Below are positions 28,355 to 39,450 of a stretch of DNA of 64,000 bases, piece after piece. Location of the stretch: NCBI GenBank assembly GCA_905221605.1, contig CAJNDS010002224.1:87501-151500 (forward strand). The letters are read 5' to 3'. Below the pieces are notes generated by a model, which did no database searches, was not told where the DNA came from, and worked only from the letters and a program-made list of their open reading frames with translations. The position numbers and the translations under genes are program-made. The stretch is from Symbiodinium natans (taxonomy: Eukaryota; Sar; Dinophyceae; Suessiales; Symbiodiniaceae). Numbering within the stretch: position 1 is the first letter of the stretch; each line of letters starts with the position of its first letter.

Positions 28355-28432
28355 GGGGTCCTAAGTACCTACGTAGTGTAAGTAGGGTTTCTATAGTAGG
28401 AATTATTATGGTTTAGAGAAGTGTCCCCCAAA
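28355..28432. mobile_element. MITE-like element, family M3 (left part)
   Basis: GGGTCCTAAGTACCTACGTA, then TATAGTAGGAATTATTATGG and AAGTGTCCCCCA match the complete copy at 61001-61108, but the right terminal repeat is missing. Confidence 0.6.
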
Positions 28433-28531
28433 AGTGATGGTCATTTTTGAAGGTTTCCGATGATAGTGCGGAGCCTTGTATTTAGGGCGCCCACAAAGGA
28501 TCCATCATTTTTGGCTTCAGGCCTCAAGCGC

Positions 28532-28682
28532 CTACTTGGAGGTTCATGGGTACTTAGGGTTTAAGGTTTAGGGGTACTTAACCACAATTCTAAATCTACT
28601 TATAACCTACTTAGGGGACTTCGGGGGCTTACAAGTTCAGTTATCATTGGGGTTCTAAGTACCCTGAACCTCCAAGTAGTGC
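28532..28682. mobile_element. MITE-like element, family M8
   Basis: CTACTTGGAGGTTCATGGGT at 28532 and CCCTGAACCTCCAAGTAG ending at 28682 are imperfect inverse ends. About 150 bp, no ORF. A few TTTAGGG-like units sit inside near the left end. Confidence 0.7.
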
Positions 28683-29847
28683 TTGAGGGGAGAAGGGATC
28701 CACAGTGTAGGGCTTCGGGGGCATCGAGTGTAAGTGTTGAGGGGTGTTCAGGGGTTTAGGGTTTAGCTGGAGGGGGACGGTGGGTAAAGGGTTATGGGTT
28801 GTTAACCTTGGGTGGATACGGGGCTAAGTCCAAAGCCTAAACCTCTGCATAACCTGTACTTCAGTCTTTCGGGTATCGGGGCACTCCCACTCCCAGAAAA
28901 GTCCCCGTATCCCTGGAGTGTCCACCGTCATCCCATGCAGAGAATGCTAAAAGCAACCAGAGATACCACAGAACGGAATTGGCTTGGAGTGCCCAATCCT
29001 AGAAAACTCCTACAACCCCCCCATCAAGTTGATGAGTTTTTGGATAGGCACCGCCCCTAAAGTCTGAACCCCAAACCCTACACCCCCCCCCCCCCCCCCC
29101 ACATTAGGGTTTATAGGGTTTAGGGGTTTAGGGTTTAGGGCTTACACTCCCTGCGTTTCCTGGTGGACTCTCTAAACCCTAATCCCTACAGACCGTACAC
29201 CCGAAACCCCAAACCCTATATTCTAGAACAAAACCGAAACCCCAAACCCTAAACCTGAAACCCGAACCCTAAACCCCAAACCCCAAACCTTAAACCCGAA
29301 ACCCTAAAATGCAAAACCCTAAACCCTGAACCACAAACCCTAAACCCCAAATCTAAAACCCAAAACCCTAAACCCAACACCCCAAAACCCTAAACCTAAA
29401 CCCTAAACCCCACAAGCCCTAAAGCCCTAAAGCCTAAACCCTACACCCCACAAACCCCAAACCCCAAACCCCCAAAAAACCAAAAAAACCAAAAACCCCA
29501 AACCCCACAAACCCCACAAACCCCACAAACCCCACAAACCCCACAAACCCCACAAACCCCACAAACCCCACAAACCCCACAAACCCCACAAACCCTAAAC
29601 CCTAAACCCTAAACCCCCCAAACCATAAACCCCCTAAACCCCTAAACCCCTAAACTCCACAAACCCTAAAGCCTAAACCCTACACCCCACAAACCACAAA
29701 CCCCAAACCCCAAACCCCAAAAACACAAACCCCACAAACCCCACAAACCCCAAACCCTAAACCCTAAACCCTAAACCCCCCAAACCCTAAACCCCCTAAA
29801 CCCTACACGCTAAACCCCTAAACCCCACAAACCCTAAACCCTAAAAC
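28683..29847. repeat. Degenerate C-strand variant arrays
   Basis: Unique sequence to 29060 (an 82-codon ORF at 28812 has no support), a C run at 29083-29100, then 700 bases of CCCTAAA variants. These include CCCCACAAA nonamers at 29503-29593 and many CCCCAAA and CCCGAAA units. No coding island identified. Confidence 0.75.
29503..29593 (-). repeat. CCCCACAAA nonamer array
   Basis: About ten copies of AACCCCACA. Its G-strand equivalent TTTGTGGGG recurs at 33920-33965. Confidence 0.95.
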
Positions 29848-29900
29848 CATGCTGGGCAGCCCTGCCTGCGCAGACCCGGGGCTCCGCAGGCGAACCATCA
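29848..29900 (-). CDS. Exon of an unrecognised protein, copy 2 (exon C')
   Basis: The minus-strand reading MVRLRSPGSAQAGLPSM ends at donor ATG / GTTTTAGGG. It is the counterpart of exon C at 1428-1491 and precedes B' and A' in transcription order exactly as C precedes B and A. Flanked by C-strand repeats on the left and the long G-strand array on the right. Confidence 0.55.
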
Positions 29901-29913
29901 CTTTGCTGGTTTC

Positions 29914-30188
29914 AGGGTTTAGGGTTTAGGGTTTAGGGTTAGGGTTTAGGGTTTAGGGTTTAGGGTTTAGGGTTTAGGGTTTAGGGTTTAGGGTTTAGGG
30001 TTTAGGGTTTAGGGTTTAGGGTTTAGGGTTTAGGGTTTAGGGTTTAGGGTTTAGGGTTTAGGGTTTAGGGTTTAGCGGTTAGGGTTTAGGGTTTAGGTTT
30101 AGGGTTTGGGTTTAGGGTTTAGGGTTTAGGGTTTAGGGTTTAGGGTTTAGGGTTTAGGTTTTAGGGGTGGGGGGGGGGGGGGGGGGGG
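29914..30188 (+). repeat. Long TTTAGGG array ending in a G run
   Basis: About 35 heptamers, a few with a lost base, ending in a G homopolymer at 30168-30188. One of the two longest arrays in the window. Confidence 0.97.
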
Positions 30189-30962
30189 TCTACGTTTAGG
30201 GAATTAGGAAGTACGGTTTAGGGCTTGGGGTTTAGGGCTATTTCGGGTTTCGGGTTTAAGTATAGGGCCTAGGGACCTCCTTACGAGGTCCCCGAGCAAC
30301 ACAGCAACCAAGGATTTCAAGGGTGGTTTTTGGGTGCTTTCGGCTAAAGTTTAGGGTTTCGGGTTTCAGGCTTCAACTCTGGCATCTCGAACATCAAGAG
30401 AGCCATAAATATGTTTTTGAAGTTGAGCCTCTAAAGCCTAAACCCTAAACCCTAGACCCTAAACCCTAAGCCCTAAGCCCTAAGCCCTAAACCCTAAACC
30501 CTAAACCCTAAACCCTAAACCCTAAACCCTAAACCTGTTTGATGCATGGGTGTTCTTTGGACTCTCGGGGGCGGGGGGGAGGGGGAGCTCTAAAGCTCTA
30601 GCCTAAACCCTAAACCCTAAACCCCAAACCCTAAACCCTAAATGCTAAACCCTAAAACCCAAACCCCAACCCCTAAACCCTAAACCCTAACAGGAGCTCT
30701 AAAGCTTGAGGCCTGGTCCTTGAAGCTGCTTGAGGAGTTTCAGCTGCAGAAGTGCTTGCCACGGGTGAGCACCCTAAACCCTAAACCCTAAACCCTAAAC
30801 CCTAAACCCTAAACCCTAAACCCTAAACCCTAAAACCTAAACCCTTGGAGGGCTTAAGGTCGAAGATGTCGGGTTGAATTCGGCATTCGGCAGAGTGTAG
30901 GGAGTCTCTCCCGCGGGTTGGGCGGAATTTCGGGTCCCGGGTTCCGGGGCTTCAGGGTTTAT
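30189..30962. repeat. Telomeric mosaic with a + strand exon-like island
   Basis: CCCTAAA arrays at 30434-30535, 30602-30690 and 30772-30842. The island 30700-30763 has an open + frame (AWSLKLLEEFQLQKCLPR) ending at a good GTGAGC donor, opposite in strand to its neighbours; unresolved. Confidence 0.55.
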
Positions 30963-31076
30963 GTTTAGGGTTTAGGGTTTAGGGTTTAGGGTTTAGGGTT
31001 TAGGGTTTAGGGTTTAGGGTTTAGGGTTTAGGGTTTAGGGTTTAGGGTTTAGGGTTTAGGGTTTAGGGCTTAGGGT
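30963..31076 (+). repeat. TTTAGGG array
   Basis: About fifteen perfect heptamers, last units CTTAGGG. Confidence 0.97.
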
Positions 31077-31169
31077 GGGCTTGGCGATATGAGAACCCTC
31101 TTTTGAGTGAGGAGTTGCTTGTGGGCATTCGGGTGGTTACTGCACAATCTCTATGTGGTCCACCCGAAT

Positions 31170-31410
31170 TAAACCCTAAACCCCTAAACCCCTAAACCCC
31201 TAAACCCCTAAACCCCTAAACCCCTAAACCCCTAAACCCCTAAACCCCTAAAGCCCTAAAGCCCTAAAGCCCTAAAGCCCTAAAGCCCTAAAGCCCTAAA
31301 GCCCTCAAGCCCTAAAGCCCTAAACCCCTAAACCCCTAAAGCCCTAAACCCCTAAACCCCTAAACCCCTAAACCCCTAAACCCCCAAACCCCTAAACCCC
31401 TGAAGCCCTA
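31170..31410 (-). repeat. Alternating octamer blocks CCCCTAAA and CCCTAAAG
   Basis: CCCCTAAA octamers to about 31248, CCCTAAAG octamers to about 31325, then CCCCTAAA again. Each block is internally homogeneous. Confidence 0.95.
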
Positions 31411-31783
31411 AACCCTAGTTCAGCCCCATACTCCATGAGTACATGGCTAGGGATAAGGCTCTCGCTCTCGAGTTCCTCTACTTTTTCGGGATCAAGCCCC
31501 TTGAACTCCAAATCCCTAAACCCGAAAGCCTCAAGCCCATAGACCCTAAGCCCTAGTCCTAAACCCTAAACCCTAAACCCTAAACCCTAAACCCTAAACC
31601 CTAAACCCTAGGACTCTAACCCAGAGCTCCAATCCTAAACTGAAGCCCTCACACAGCATTCCCGCTAAGCTAGGCACCAAGGGCACTGTTTCTTGCTTGC
31701 ATAAATTAGGATCAGACAAGAGCTTCCGAGAACAGAGGGGGTTCCGAGCACGAACGCTCTAGCAACTAAATAGACCCTGAACA
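31411..31783. other. Unique islands with one exon-like segment
   Basis: At 31420-31510 the minus strand reads EFKGLDPEKVEELESESLIP (acidic) while the + strand reads HEYMARDKALALEFLYFFGI; both are open and neither is resolved. A CCCTAAA array lies at 31558-31608. The rest has no visible gene. Confidence 0.3.
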
Positions 31784-31861
31784 GTTTAGGGTTTAGGGTT
31801 TAGGGTTTAGGGTTTAGGGTTTAGGGTTTAGGGTTTAGGGTTTAGGGTTTAGGGTTTAGGG
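31784..31861 (+). repeat. TTTAGGG array
   Basis: Eleven perfect heptamers. Confidence 0.97.
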
Positions 31862-32269
31862 AGTCCTCACTGCCGTTTTGGTGAAAACAAGGTGAAGCCC
31901 TCTCTTTCAAAGGGCGGGGTGTTGGGGTTCAGGGCTTGTGCTCCGCAGCTCATGCGCAACAACCTAAACCCTAAACCCGAAACCCTGAACCCTAAACCCG
32001 AAACCCTAAACCCTAAACCCTAAACGAGCAAGAGCCCAGCATCCCCCCGCTTTGCCACCCCCCACACAACCAAGATCTAGGATGGGAGGCCGGCAATGGC
32101 AGTTTCGGCTTTGGGGTTGGGGGTTTTCGGGTTTAGGGTTTAGGGTTTAGGGTTTCGGGTTTAGGGTTTAGGGTTTAGGGTTCGGGGTTTAGGGTTTAGG
32201 GAGCGCTCAGAGAAAAAGGCCGTGCAGGCTGTGAATCCGGGATATAGGGAACCCCCCCGCGAAAAATTC

Positions 32270-32345
32270 GCCTATGGCAGTCTTCTGGTAGAGGCCCTTG
32301 AGGCTACCAGATGTGTTGCACTTCGCAGCACCCTCTTCCATGGTT
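32270..32345 (-). CDS. Exon-like island (unrecognised)
   Basis: The minus-strand reading CNTSGSLKGLYQKTAIGEFF is coding-like, upstream of C' in transcription order. Boundaries are uncertain: GGTGCTGCGAAG is the best acceptor and no donor is clear. An in-frame ATG with EEGAAK precedes it. Confidence 0.35.
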
Positions 32346-32921
32346 AGGGTCTAGGGTTTAGGGTTTAGGGTTTAGGGTTTAGGGTTCAGGGTTCAGGGTT
32401 TAGGGTTTGGGTTTAGGAGTTTATAGGGTTTTTGGGTTGCAATCCTAAACCGTAACCGTCAACCGCAAGCATCACACCCAGCCCTTGAACTCCAAAGCCC
32501 GAAGCCCTCTAGATTTCACAGATTGACAGACTCGGTTCTTGTCTCCAACTGCTGGGTTTAGGGTTTAGGGTTTAGGGTTTAGGGCTTAGGGCTTAGGGCT
32601 TAGGGCTTAGGGCTTAGGGCTCTAGGCTTGGGGCTGCGGGTCTAGACGCTCGGGTCAACCCCACCACCGCTCCAACTGCATAGACACGAATGCCCTGTAC
32701 TATCAGGTAGGAGCTAAGGTTCCTTTGCTGTTCTTTGCTGGGCAGGGTTTAGGGTTTAGGGTTTAGGGTTTAGGGTTTAGGGTTTAGGGTTTAGGGTTTA
32801 GGGTTTAGGGTTTAGGGTTTAGGGTTTAGGGTCTTTTTGGTTTTAGGGTTTAGGGTTTAGGGTTCAGGGTTTAGGGTTTAGGGTGTAGGGTTTCGGGTTT
32901 CGGGCTTAGGGTTCAGGGTAC
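32346..32921. repeat. Telomeric mosaic
   Basis: TTTAGGG units at 32355-32410 and 32556-32620 (with CTTAGGG variants) and a clean array at 32745-32832. Short unique stretches between show no exon. Confidence 0.7.
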
Positions 32922-33000
32922 AGGCTGACAGAACGAAAGCCCGTGCGGCTTGCTGCGATTCGCATAGCTGCTGCACCTTGTTGTAAGCATGCTGATGGTC
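32922..33000 (-). CDS. Exon-like island (unrecognised)
   Basis: The minus-strand reading NKVQQLCESQQAARAFVLSA follows acceptor CTTATAG and ends at donor GTACCC. It has the helix-forming look of a real exon. Family not recognised; possibly part of the gene that includes C'-B'-A'. Confidence 0.5.
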
Positions 33001-34819
33001 CTATAAGGACGGGCCCACCCCGGCACTACTGACTGCTCAGTTTCGGGTTTAGGGTTTAGGGTTTAGGTTTAGGGTTTAGGGTTTAGGGCCCCTCCCTGTA
33101 TACGTACAAGCTAAAGTAACAGATGCCTCTGGCTTGGCCAGAGGCACACGGCAACGTGAATTCGGAGACCTCACGACAACATGTGTATCTGGCCCTCCTG
33201 TGGTTGGCGCAAGAGCCCCAAAATCTGCCTTTTCTGTAGGTCACCTACTACTAAGATTAAAAAGTTTTTAGAGTACTAGCCAATGGGCCTGAAGGCAAAC
33301 CCTATAAACGCTGTAGATCCTTCGGGCGGCATTGGGGGGGGGGGGGGGGGGTGTTAAGAAATCCGAAACACATACCCCGTCAAGTGCCAAAACGGGGAAC
33401 TGTTGGTTTGAGGGCTCCTTCTAGCAAACTGGATGACAGTTTTCCAAATATCAGGTTTTACATTTCATAACAATTAATGATTTCAGGGTGGTTTCCGAAA
33501 ACGGACCATATCGTGCCTGGGGTGCTTTGGGTCGAGGTTAGGGGCTTGTTCCTTGCCCATCTGCCAGGACGAGATGCAAAACCTACACCGTGCTTGCGAC
33601 CAAACTTGGGGCCTTTATAACTCTACTTCCAACTAGAGGGTTGAAGGTTTAGGGTTTTAGGGTTTCCGACTGTTGCCCCTCCCTGTAAGCCGTTCGCCCG
33701 AAGCCCTAAACCCTAAACCCTAAACCCCACACCCTAAACCCTAAACCCTAAACCCTAAACCCTAAACCCTAAACCCTAAACCCACGGTCCTCGTCGGAGC
33801 CGCCTGCTGGAGCAGAAGCCCAATCTTGCAGAAGAGGCCGATCCTGCAGGAGCTTCGCCCTTGGGAGCTGGGGGGGGGGGGATGTAGGATTTTCGTAGGG
33901 TTTAGGGTTTAGGGTTTAGGGGTTTGTGGGGTTTGTGGGGTTTGTGGGGTTTGTGGGGTTTGTGGTTTTTGGGGTTTTTGGGGTTTTTGGGGTTTAGGGT
34001 TTCGGGTTTCGTTTTCAGCGTCCACTGCACATGCTCTTGGCAATTACTACTTTTTTTTGCGTAGGAGTGTGGTGCGCGGCCAAAGTGGAACTACATGTCG
34101 TTCTTGAGGTCTTGGGGCTTCGTAACTTCTGCTCTCATGCTCAGCACAACGTTTTTTGCGGGCTCGGGCTTGGCTTTTTGGGTTTCGGAGCCCAGAGCGT
34201 TTCCGATCAGCTCGCTAAACGTACGACTCCTTCGCATCAGCTTCCCCCAACCCTAGGTTTGGGGTTCAGGGTTGAGGGCTTAGGGTTAGGGTTTAGGGGT
34301 TTCTCCCCTAAACCCTAAACCCTAAACCCGAAACCCTAAACCGTGTACGGCGCACCTTCTCCACTCCGATCCGACCTGCGCGGCAGGTTTAGGGTTGTTA
34401 GGGTATAGGGGGTTTAAGAGCACATGCACCCATTGTTCACACCTTACCTAGGCGCAGCCCTAAACCCTAAACCCTAAGCCCTAGTGTAGAGGGCCCACTC
34501 CTTGTGACAGATGCCAATGTACCCGAGCTGGAGGCCACAGGAGGCATGTGAAACGCGCAAGTCAAAACCCTAAACCACTAGTACCAATGAACTACATGTC
34601 AGTCTTCCGGTAAACCCTCCGAATCCAAGATCCTGACGGCGCCTAAACCTTAAACCCTCTAAACCCTAAACCCTAAACCCTAAACCCCCAAGCAAGAGCC
34701 TCCAGTGAGCAGCTGCTTCAGCCGCCTCCGTTGAGCGTTGGCGTTGGGCTTCGGGCTTAGGAACGTTTAGGGCTTAGGGTTTAGGGTAAACCCTAAACCC
34801 TAGACCCTGAACCCTAAAC
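33001..34819. repeat. Telomeric mosaic with unique stretches
   Basis: TTTAGGG units at 33050-33090, a G run at 33336-33351, unique AT-richer sequence to 33640, CCCTAAA at 33705-33782, TTTGTGGGG nonamers at 33920-33965, then short arrays in both orientations. A 95-codon + ORF at 34031-34318 runs into telomeric repeat and is not supported. An open minus-strand island at 33785-33865 (PLLQDWASAPAGGSDED) is weak. Confidence 0.55.
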
Positions 34820-35020
34820 CTAAAGTCTTTGCTGAGGGCTCGCTACCAACACTTGAGAGCCCGAAGCCGTCCGAGCTTCGCGAGCGACCTGAGAACACTG
34901 AACGTGCAGCCCAGGTAAAGCTGGGGCTGCTGGATGCTCCAAGGCGAGGTAAGGCCCACACTGGCCGTCAAGGCGGTCGAGCCTTTGAGTGTCAAAGGTA
35001 AAGACCCTAAACCCAAGACC
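34820..35020. other. Ambiguous coding-like island
   Basis: On the minus strand, SPWSIQQPQLYLGCTFSVLR leads to a stop at about 34850. On the + strand, LPTLESPKPSELRERPENTE leads to a GTAAAG donor, and further GTAAGG and GTAAAG sites follow. I cannot decide; the + strand donors are unusually good for this window. Confidence 0.35.
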
Positions 35021-35029
35021 TTTTGCTGG

Positions 35030-36300
35030 TGCAACCTGGCCCCCCCCAAGGACCGTTGCTGGTGCAACCTGGCCCCCCCCAAGGACCGTTGCTCGTGCAA
35101 CCCAAGCCCCCACCAAGAACTTGCTGGTGCAACCCGGCCCCCCTGCAGGACCGTTGGGCTCAGACCGCCCCCTGAGCCCTTTTTCAAACCATTTCTTGGC
35201 TTGCTTCTCCCCGACCGTTTCGAGCCGGACCATTTCTGAGTTTTGGGCTTTTCCCAGACCATTCCTCAGCCTTTTTTGGGTTTCATCCATGTCTGAGCGT
35301 TTTTGGCAAAGTTTTTGGTGCTTCTTTGAGCTTCTCTCAGGCTATTTTCTGAGCCTTTCTATGCTTCTCCCAGGCCATTTTTGAACTTTTTGGGCTCTCC
35401 CAAAAAGAAAACTTGCCTGCACCACTTTCTTTTGTGTTCACAACAAAGCTTCTCCAAGCCCCCCAACGGGGGGACCCCAGGATTGGCCTGGACCCACTGA
35501 AATCGATGGTTCTGGGAGGTTCCCGAAGCCCTAGCAGGCCCTCACAAAGGCTTGCGCTTAACCTCCAGAAGCATGGGAGGCTCTGGACGCTTCCAGGAGC
35601 TTCGAAAGCTTTGGCAGCCTCCAAAAGCTTCGAAAGCCCAAATTCTGACGAGGGAGAGTCGTATCGGGATGCTGGCCCGGTCGAGGGGCAGCGCTACCCC
35701 TTCGGTAACCCAACCCCCAATCAGCGACTTCCACGACCTTTTCACATCCTAGTCTTGGTCAAGGGAGAGTCGTGTCGGGACGCTGGCCCGGTCGAGGGGC
35801 AGCGCTTCCCCTTCGGTAACCCAACCCCCAATCAGCCACCCCCCACGACCTTTTCACAACCTAGTCTTGGTCAAGGAAGAGTCGTATCGGGACGCTGGCC
35901 CGGTCGAGGGGCAGCGCTAACCCCAACTGCTTTGTGTCGATGTTTCCGTGCTGGCAAGGGATGCCAAACGCCTTCAAAGAAGTCGAAGGGCAACGGTACC
36001 CCTACGGTAACCCAAACCAATGGGCCACCCCCACGACCTTCTCACAACCTAGTCTTGGTCCAGGGAGAGTCGTATCGGGACGCTTTCCCGGTCGAGGGGC
36101 AGCGCTACCCCTGCGGTAACCCAAACTGCTTTGTGTCGATGGTTTTCGTGCTGGCAAACGAGGGTCGCAGACAAGGGATGCCAAACGCCCTCAAAGAAGC
36201 ACGTCGGGACACTGGCCCGGTCGGGGGGCAACGGTACCCCTACGGTAACCCAAACCAATCTGTGAGACACATGCCAGACGCCTTCCGTGAAGGCAGATGA
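35030..36300. repeat. GC-rich tandem repeat block
   Basis: Three to four copies of GACCGTTGCTGGTGCAACC at 35030-35155, then five copies of a roughly 110-180 bp unit containing GAGTCGTATCGGGACGCTGG, CCGGTCGAGGGGCAGCGC and CGGTAACCCAA (near 35655, 35765, 35878, 36065 and 36200). ORFs up to 295 residues cross it because the unit length often keeps frame; frames change between copies, so I do not call a protein. Confidence 0.85.
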
Positions 36301-36720
36301 GGGATGCCAAACGCCTTCAAACAAGCCCGTCCCGATTTTGATGATGAAGGGCTATCCCCCCGACCTTTCACAGCCTCGGCAACTTCACCTCTTTGCAGCC
36401 CTGCCCCCGCGAGGCTCAGATCGGGACGGTGCAGAAACAGCGTGCGCAGGGACACAGCATGCCCCCGCTGGAAAAAGCAAAAACAAGACTTTCGGAACTA
36501 AACCCTAAAATAGATATGCCGGGTGGGCTTACTGCCACGCGATGTTGCGAGCGACCCGGGCAGAGGGGCTGGTTATAATAAAGTAAGGTGAGGCCCCGGA
36601 GCCTAGCGAGCAACCCAGAACGTAACACACCTTAAACCCTAAACCCTAAACCTAAACCCTAAACCCGTGGCTGCTGCCCGGCAGCTTTGACTGCAGACAG
36701 CATCAAAACAACAGCATTCG
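36301..36720. other. Unique sequence, no gene seen
   Basis: The tail of the tandem block followed by unique sequence and a short CCCTAAA array at 36630-36665. Overlapping 60-96 residue ORFs lack motifs. Confidence 0.5.
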
Positions 36721-36751
36721 TTACGCATCCGTTGTACTTACATAAAGTTCA

Positions 36752-36800
36752 TACATACATACATACATACATACATACATACATGCATACATACATACTA
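36752..36800. repeat. (CATA)n microsatellite
   Basis: About eleven CATA tetranucleotides with one CATG. Confidence 0.95.
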
Positions 36801-36842
36801 ACATACTTGCATATGCTGCAGATGTAAAATATACATATATAT

Positions 36843-37014
36843 ATAGCTCATAAACTTCTTGCGACGTTGCAGGCTGTTGTGGCGCTTGACCGCGTAGCCG
36901 GAGTTGCCGAGACTGGCTGGAACGCGCAACTTTGAGGGATTGAATCCGGGCCCAGACCACCTCAAACGCAACAACGCTCAACATGACAACGATGCCCGCG
37001 AAAACCCTCAACAG
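36843..37014 (-). CDS. Exon-like island with a membrane helix
   Basis: The minus-strand reading LLRVFAGIVVMLSVVAFEVV, then a basic tail (ARSSQSRQLRLRGQ), follows acceptor GGGGGGAG. This is a plausible exon of a membrane protein; the 3' boundary near 36843 is a guess. The downstream CATA repeat is noncoding. Confidence 0.45.
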
Positions 37015-37473
37015 CCTCCCCCCAACCCAAAATGTTTGGGCTTTCAGCTGAGCGTTGTCTGTTTCGTGTATAGCTTATTCGCCCCTATCTTTCCCAAACC
37101 CTAAACCCTAAACCCGAAACCCTAAACCCTAAACCCCAAACCCCAAACCCTAAACCCTAAACCCTGAAGTTCTGAATGAGCCGCCCGAAGCCCAAACCCC
37201 GGCAGATCTCAGCCTGATCTGGCGCTTGTACCACGCGTCTGGGGCCGGGCCGACCTGCGTCGCGCGGGCCCCGAGTGGTCGAAAGGGAACAAGGGTGTCG
37301 GGATTTAGGCTTTAGGTTTTTTGGGTTTAGGTTTTAGGGCCTAGGGTTTAGGGTTTAGGGTCCAGGGCTTCAAACCATCTACTGGGTTAGGGCTTAGGGT
37401 TCAGGGGGTTTCCCCTACTTTGGAGTAAACCCGGGAAACAAGTGTATGCTTCTTGGGTATAAGTAGCTATTTT
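37015..37473. repeat. Telomeric mosaic with an ambiguous island
   Basis: CCCTAAA array at 37097-37167. The island 37170-37300 is open on both strands: minus PAPDAWYKRQIRLRSAG before GTTTGGG, + PDLALVPRVWGRADLRRAG. TTTAGGG-like units follow to 37400. Confidence 0.5.
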
Positions 37474-37574
37474 TCGGGATGTTCCCCCTTAGACTAACAG
37501 TCCTTAATCGGGACTAGAATAGGGTGTACTGGAATCCCTATTAAGGACTGCTAGTAGAAGGGGGAACATCCCAA
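37474..37574. mobile_element. MITE-like element, family M1
   Basis: GGGATGTTCCCCCTTAGACT at the left and its inverse (AGTAGAAGGGGGAACATCCC) at the right make a hairpin of about 100 bp with 25-30 bp arms. Other copies are at 50390-50480 and 59556-59655. No ORF. Confidence 0.9.
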
Positions 37575-38482
37575 GCTATATTAGGAACCCAGAACCCCAA
37601 CAAATGTTCAATGTTACTGGCAACAATTTACCAATTAAGAGCTGAACAATTAAGAATAATATTTAAAGGTAAGTTTTTAGATGATACTGATCAAGCATAG
37701 TACTCCAACTCCCAGTTTCCGCGACCGATTGGTTACCATGGGTTCTGGTTTATAGGGATTAGGGTCTCTGCCAGGGTCGCATGGTATGGTTGTGGAACCC
37801 TAAACCCTAAACCCTAAACCCTAAACCCTAAACCCTAATCCCCAAAACCCCTAATCTAGCAGATTTTTGCGAGTTGGGGCTCCACCATCTCATGCCCTTG
37901 AATAAAGCAGCCAATATGCCAAGCGTCCCCCTTAAAACCCTAAGCCCTCGACATGCACACCCTAAACCCTAAACCCTAAACCCTAAACCCTAAACCCTAA
38001 ACCCTAAACCCTAAACCCTAAACCCTAAACCCTAAACCCTAAACCCTAAACCCTAGAAACCCCATAGAAGGCACACACCACGAAGACCCACTTTAAGAAC
38101 CCCAACCTGCTTGGTGTAGTTCTCTTACTGGTGATCTTTTTGCTGCTGCTGATGATGATGATGATGATGATGTCAGTCCTACTGCTACTGCTACTAGTTG
38201 CTTAAGAACCCCTCAAAATGAAAACATATTCTTCCTTATAAGGGCAATATAGGGGTTATCATTTCTTGTCGTTGTCGTTTTGGAGGTTCTTAAGCAAATG
38301 GTAGATTGCTAGTGTTGTGGCTATTATTACCAGTGTTGCTATGACTGGTTTCTGGCTCTGACTATAAATCCCCTGACAAGCCTCGTCGGCATGCTGCAAG
38401 ACAGGCTATGGGATTGCGAGTTTCTGGGATGTGATTGGAGGAAGTGACGTTGATCCTTCGGCCAATGCCTAGAATCCAGGGT
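37575..38482. repeat. Unique sequence with two C-strand arrays
   Basis: AT-richer unique sequence to 37790, CCCTAAA arrays at 37798-37838 and 37965-38055, an (ATG)n microsatellite at 38147-38171, and unique sequence to 38475 with no visible gene. Confidence 0.7.
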
Positions 38483-38580
38483 TTAGGGTTTAGGGGTTTA
38501 GGGGTTTAGGGGTTTAGGGGTTTAGGGGTTTAGGGGTTTAGGGGTTTAGGGGTTTAGGGGTTTAGGGGTTTAGGGGCTTA
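38483..38580 (+). repeat. TTTAGGGG octamer array
   Basis: Eleven copies of the octamer; the same variant dominates 3548-3645. Confidence 0.97.
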
Positions 38581-39341
38581 GGGTTTAGACTTTAGGGTTC
38601 AGGGCTTAGGGTCTAGGATATTTGTGGATCCGGAACGCTCCTTTTCCTCCCGTACGCCCTCAGCTTTGCAAACGGGATACAGGGAGACATCAAGTTAAAA
38701 GAGACTTGTGAAAACAGGCCCCGGCACACATTACTCAATGTACCGAGCTGGAGCCTCAACTCTTGGCTGCACTTAGTAGGGTAGCTATAAATTAAGATTT
38801 TAGCTGCCTTAATTCAGAAACCCCACAAACCCAAAAAGGCTAAGGATCTAAAGTTACAGTGAAGTACCACAAAGAACTAGTCTGGGCAATATCATATCGG
38901 GATATGTTACCTTCTTTTGCTTGCGGGGGGGGTGGGGGGGGGTGGTACTGAAGCAAATAGAAGTAAAACTACTTAAGCCCCAAAAAATATCTCTGGCAAC
39001 TCTGGCCCCTGGCTGGTTCTTTACTTGAGAGTAGTAAAAACCCCTAAACACTCTAAACCCTAAACCCTAAACCCTAAACCCTAAACCCTAAACCCTAAAC
39101 CCTAAACCCTAACCCTAAACAAACCCTATAACCCTTTGCTGTGGCACGCAGGGTCTGGCGCATCATCCAAGCCCGTCGAGGGCGACGCAAAAGGTCACAG
39201 CATCTCGAACGAACCTCTTCGTGGATGAGTTTAGGGTTTAGGGTTTAGGGCCCTAAACCCTAAACCCGCACCCAAGCCCCTAATTGTTGTTTGGGGTAGA
39301 GGGCTTCGGTTTTGGTACGGTACTGTCTGCCGATGAGCACA
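38581..39341. repeat. Unique sequence and C-strand array
   Basis: Unique to 39040 (a 65-codon ORF is unsupported), CCCTAAA array at 39052-39118. The island 39148-39232, between C- and G-strand repeats, is open on both strands and stays unresolved. Confidence 0.6.
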
Positions 39342-39450
39342 CCCTAAAAGGGTCCATGCACCCATATGGTATTTACTTGGGCCTTGAGGAGGTTCTCATG
39401 TAGTAGCTTTGGGGCTCAAGTATACACCATAGGTACATGGACACTTAGGG
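39342..39450. mobile_element. MITE-like element, family M4, uninterrupted copy
   Basis: CCCTAAAAGGGTCCATGC at the left and GTACATGGACACTTAGGG at the right are inverse ends of a 109 bp element. The centre (AGTAGCTTTGGGGCTCAAGT) is intact, unlike the copy at 55228-55395, which carries a telomeric array. Confidence 0.8.

Noticed and set aside
35413-36300. A 295-residue protein
   Set aside because: It crosses a tandem repeat whose frame changes between copies and it has no motif or splice support.
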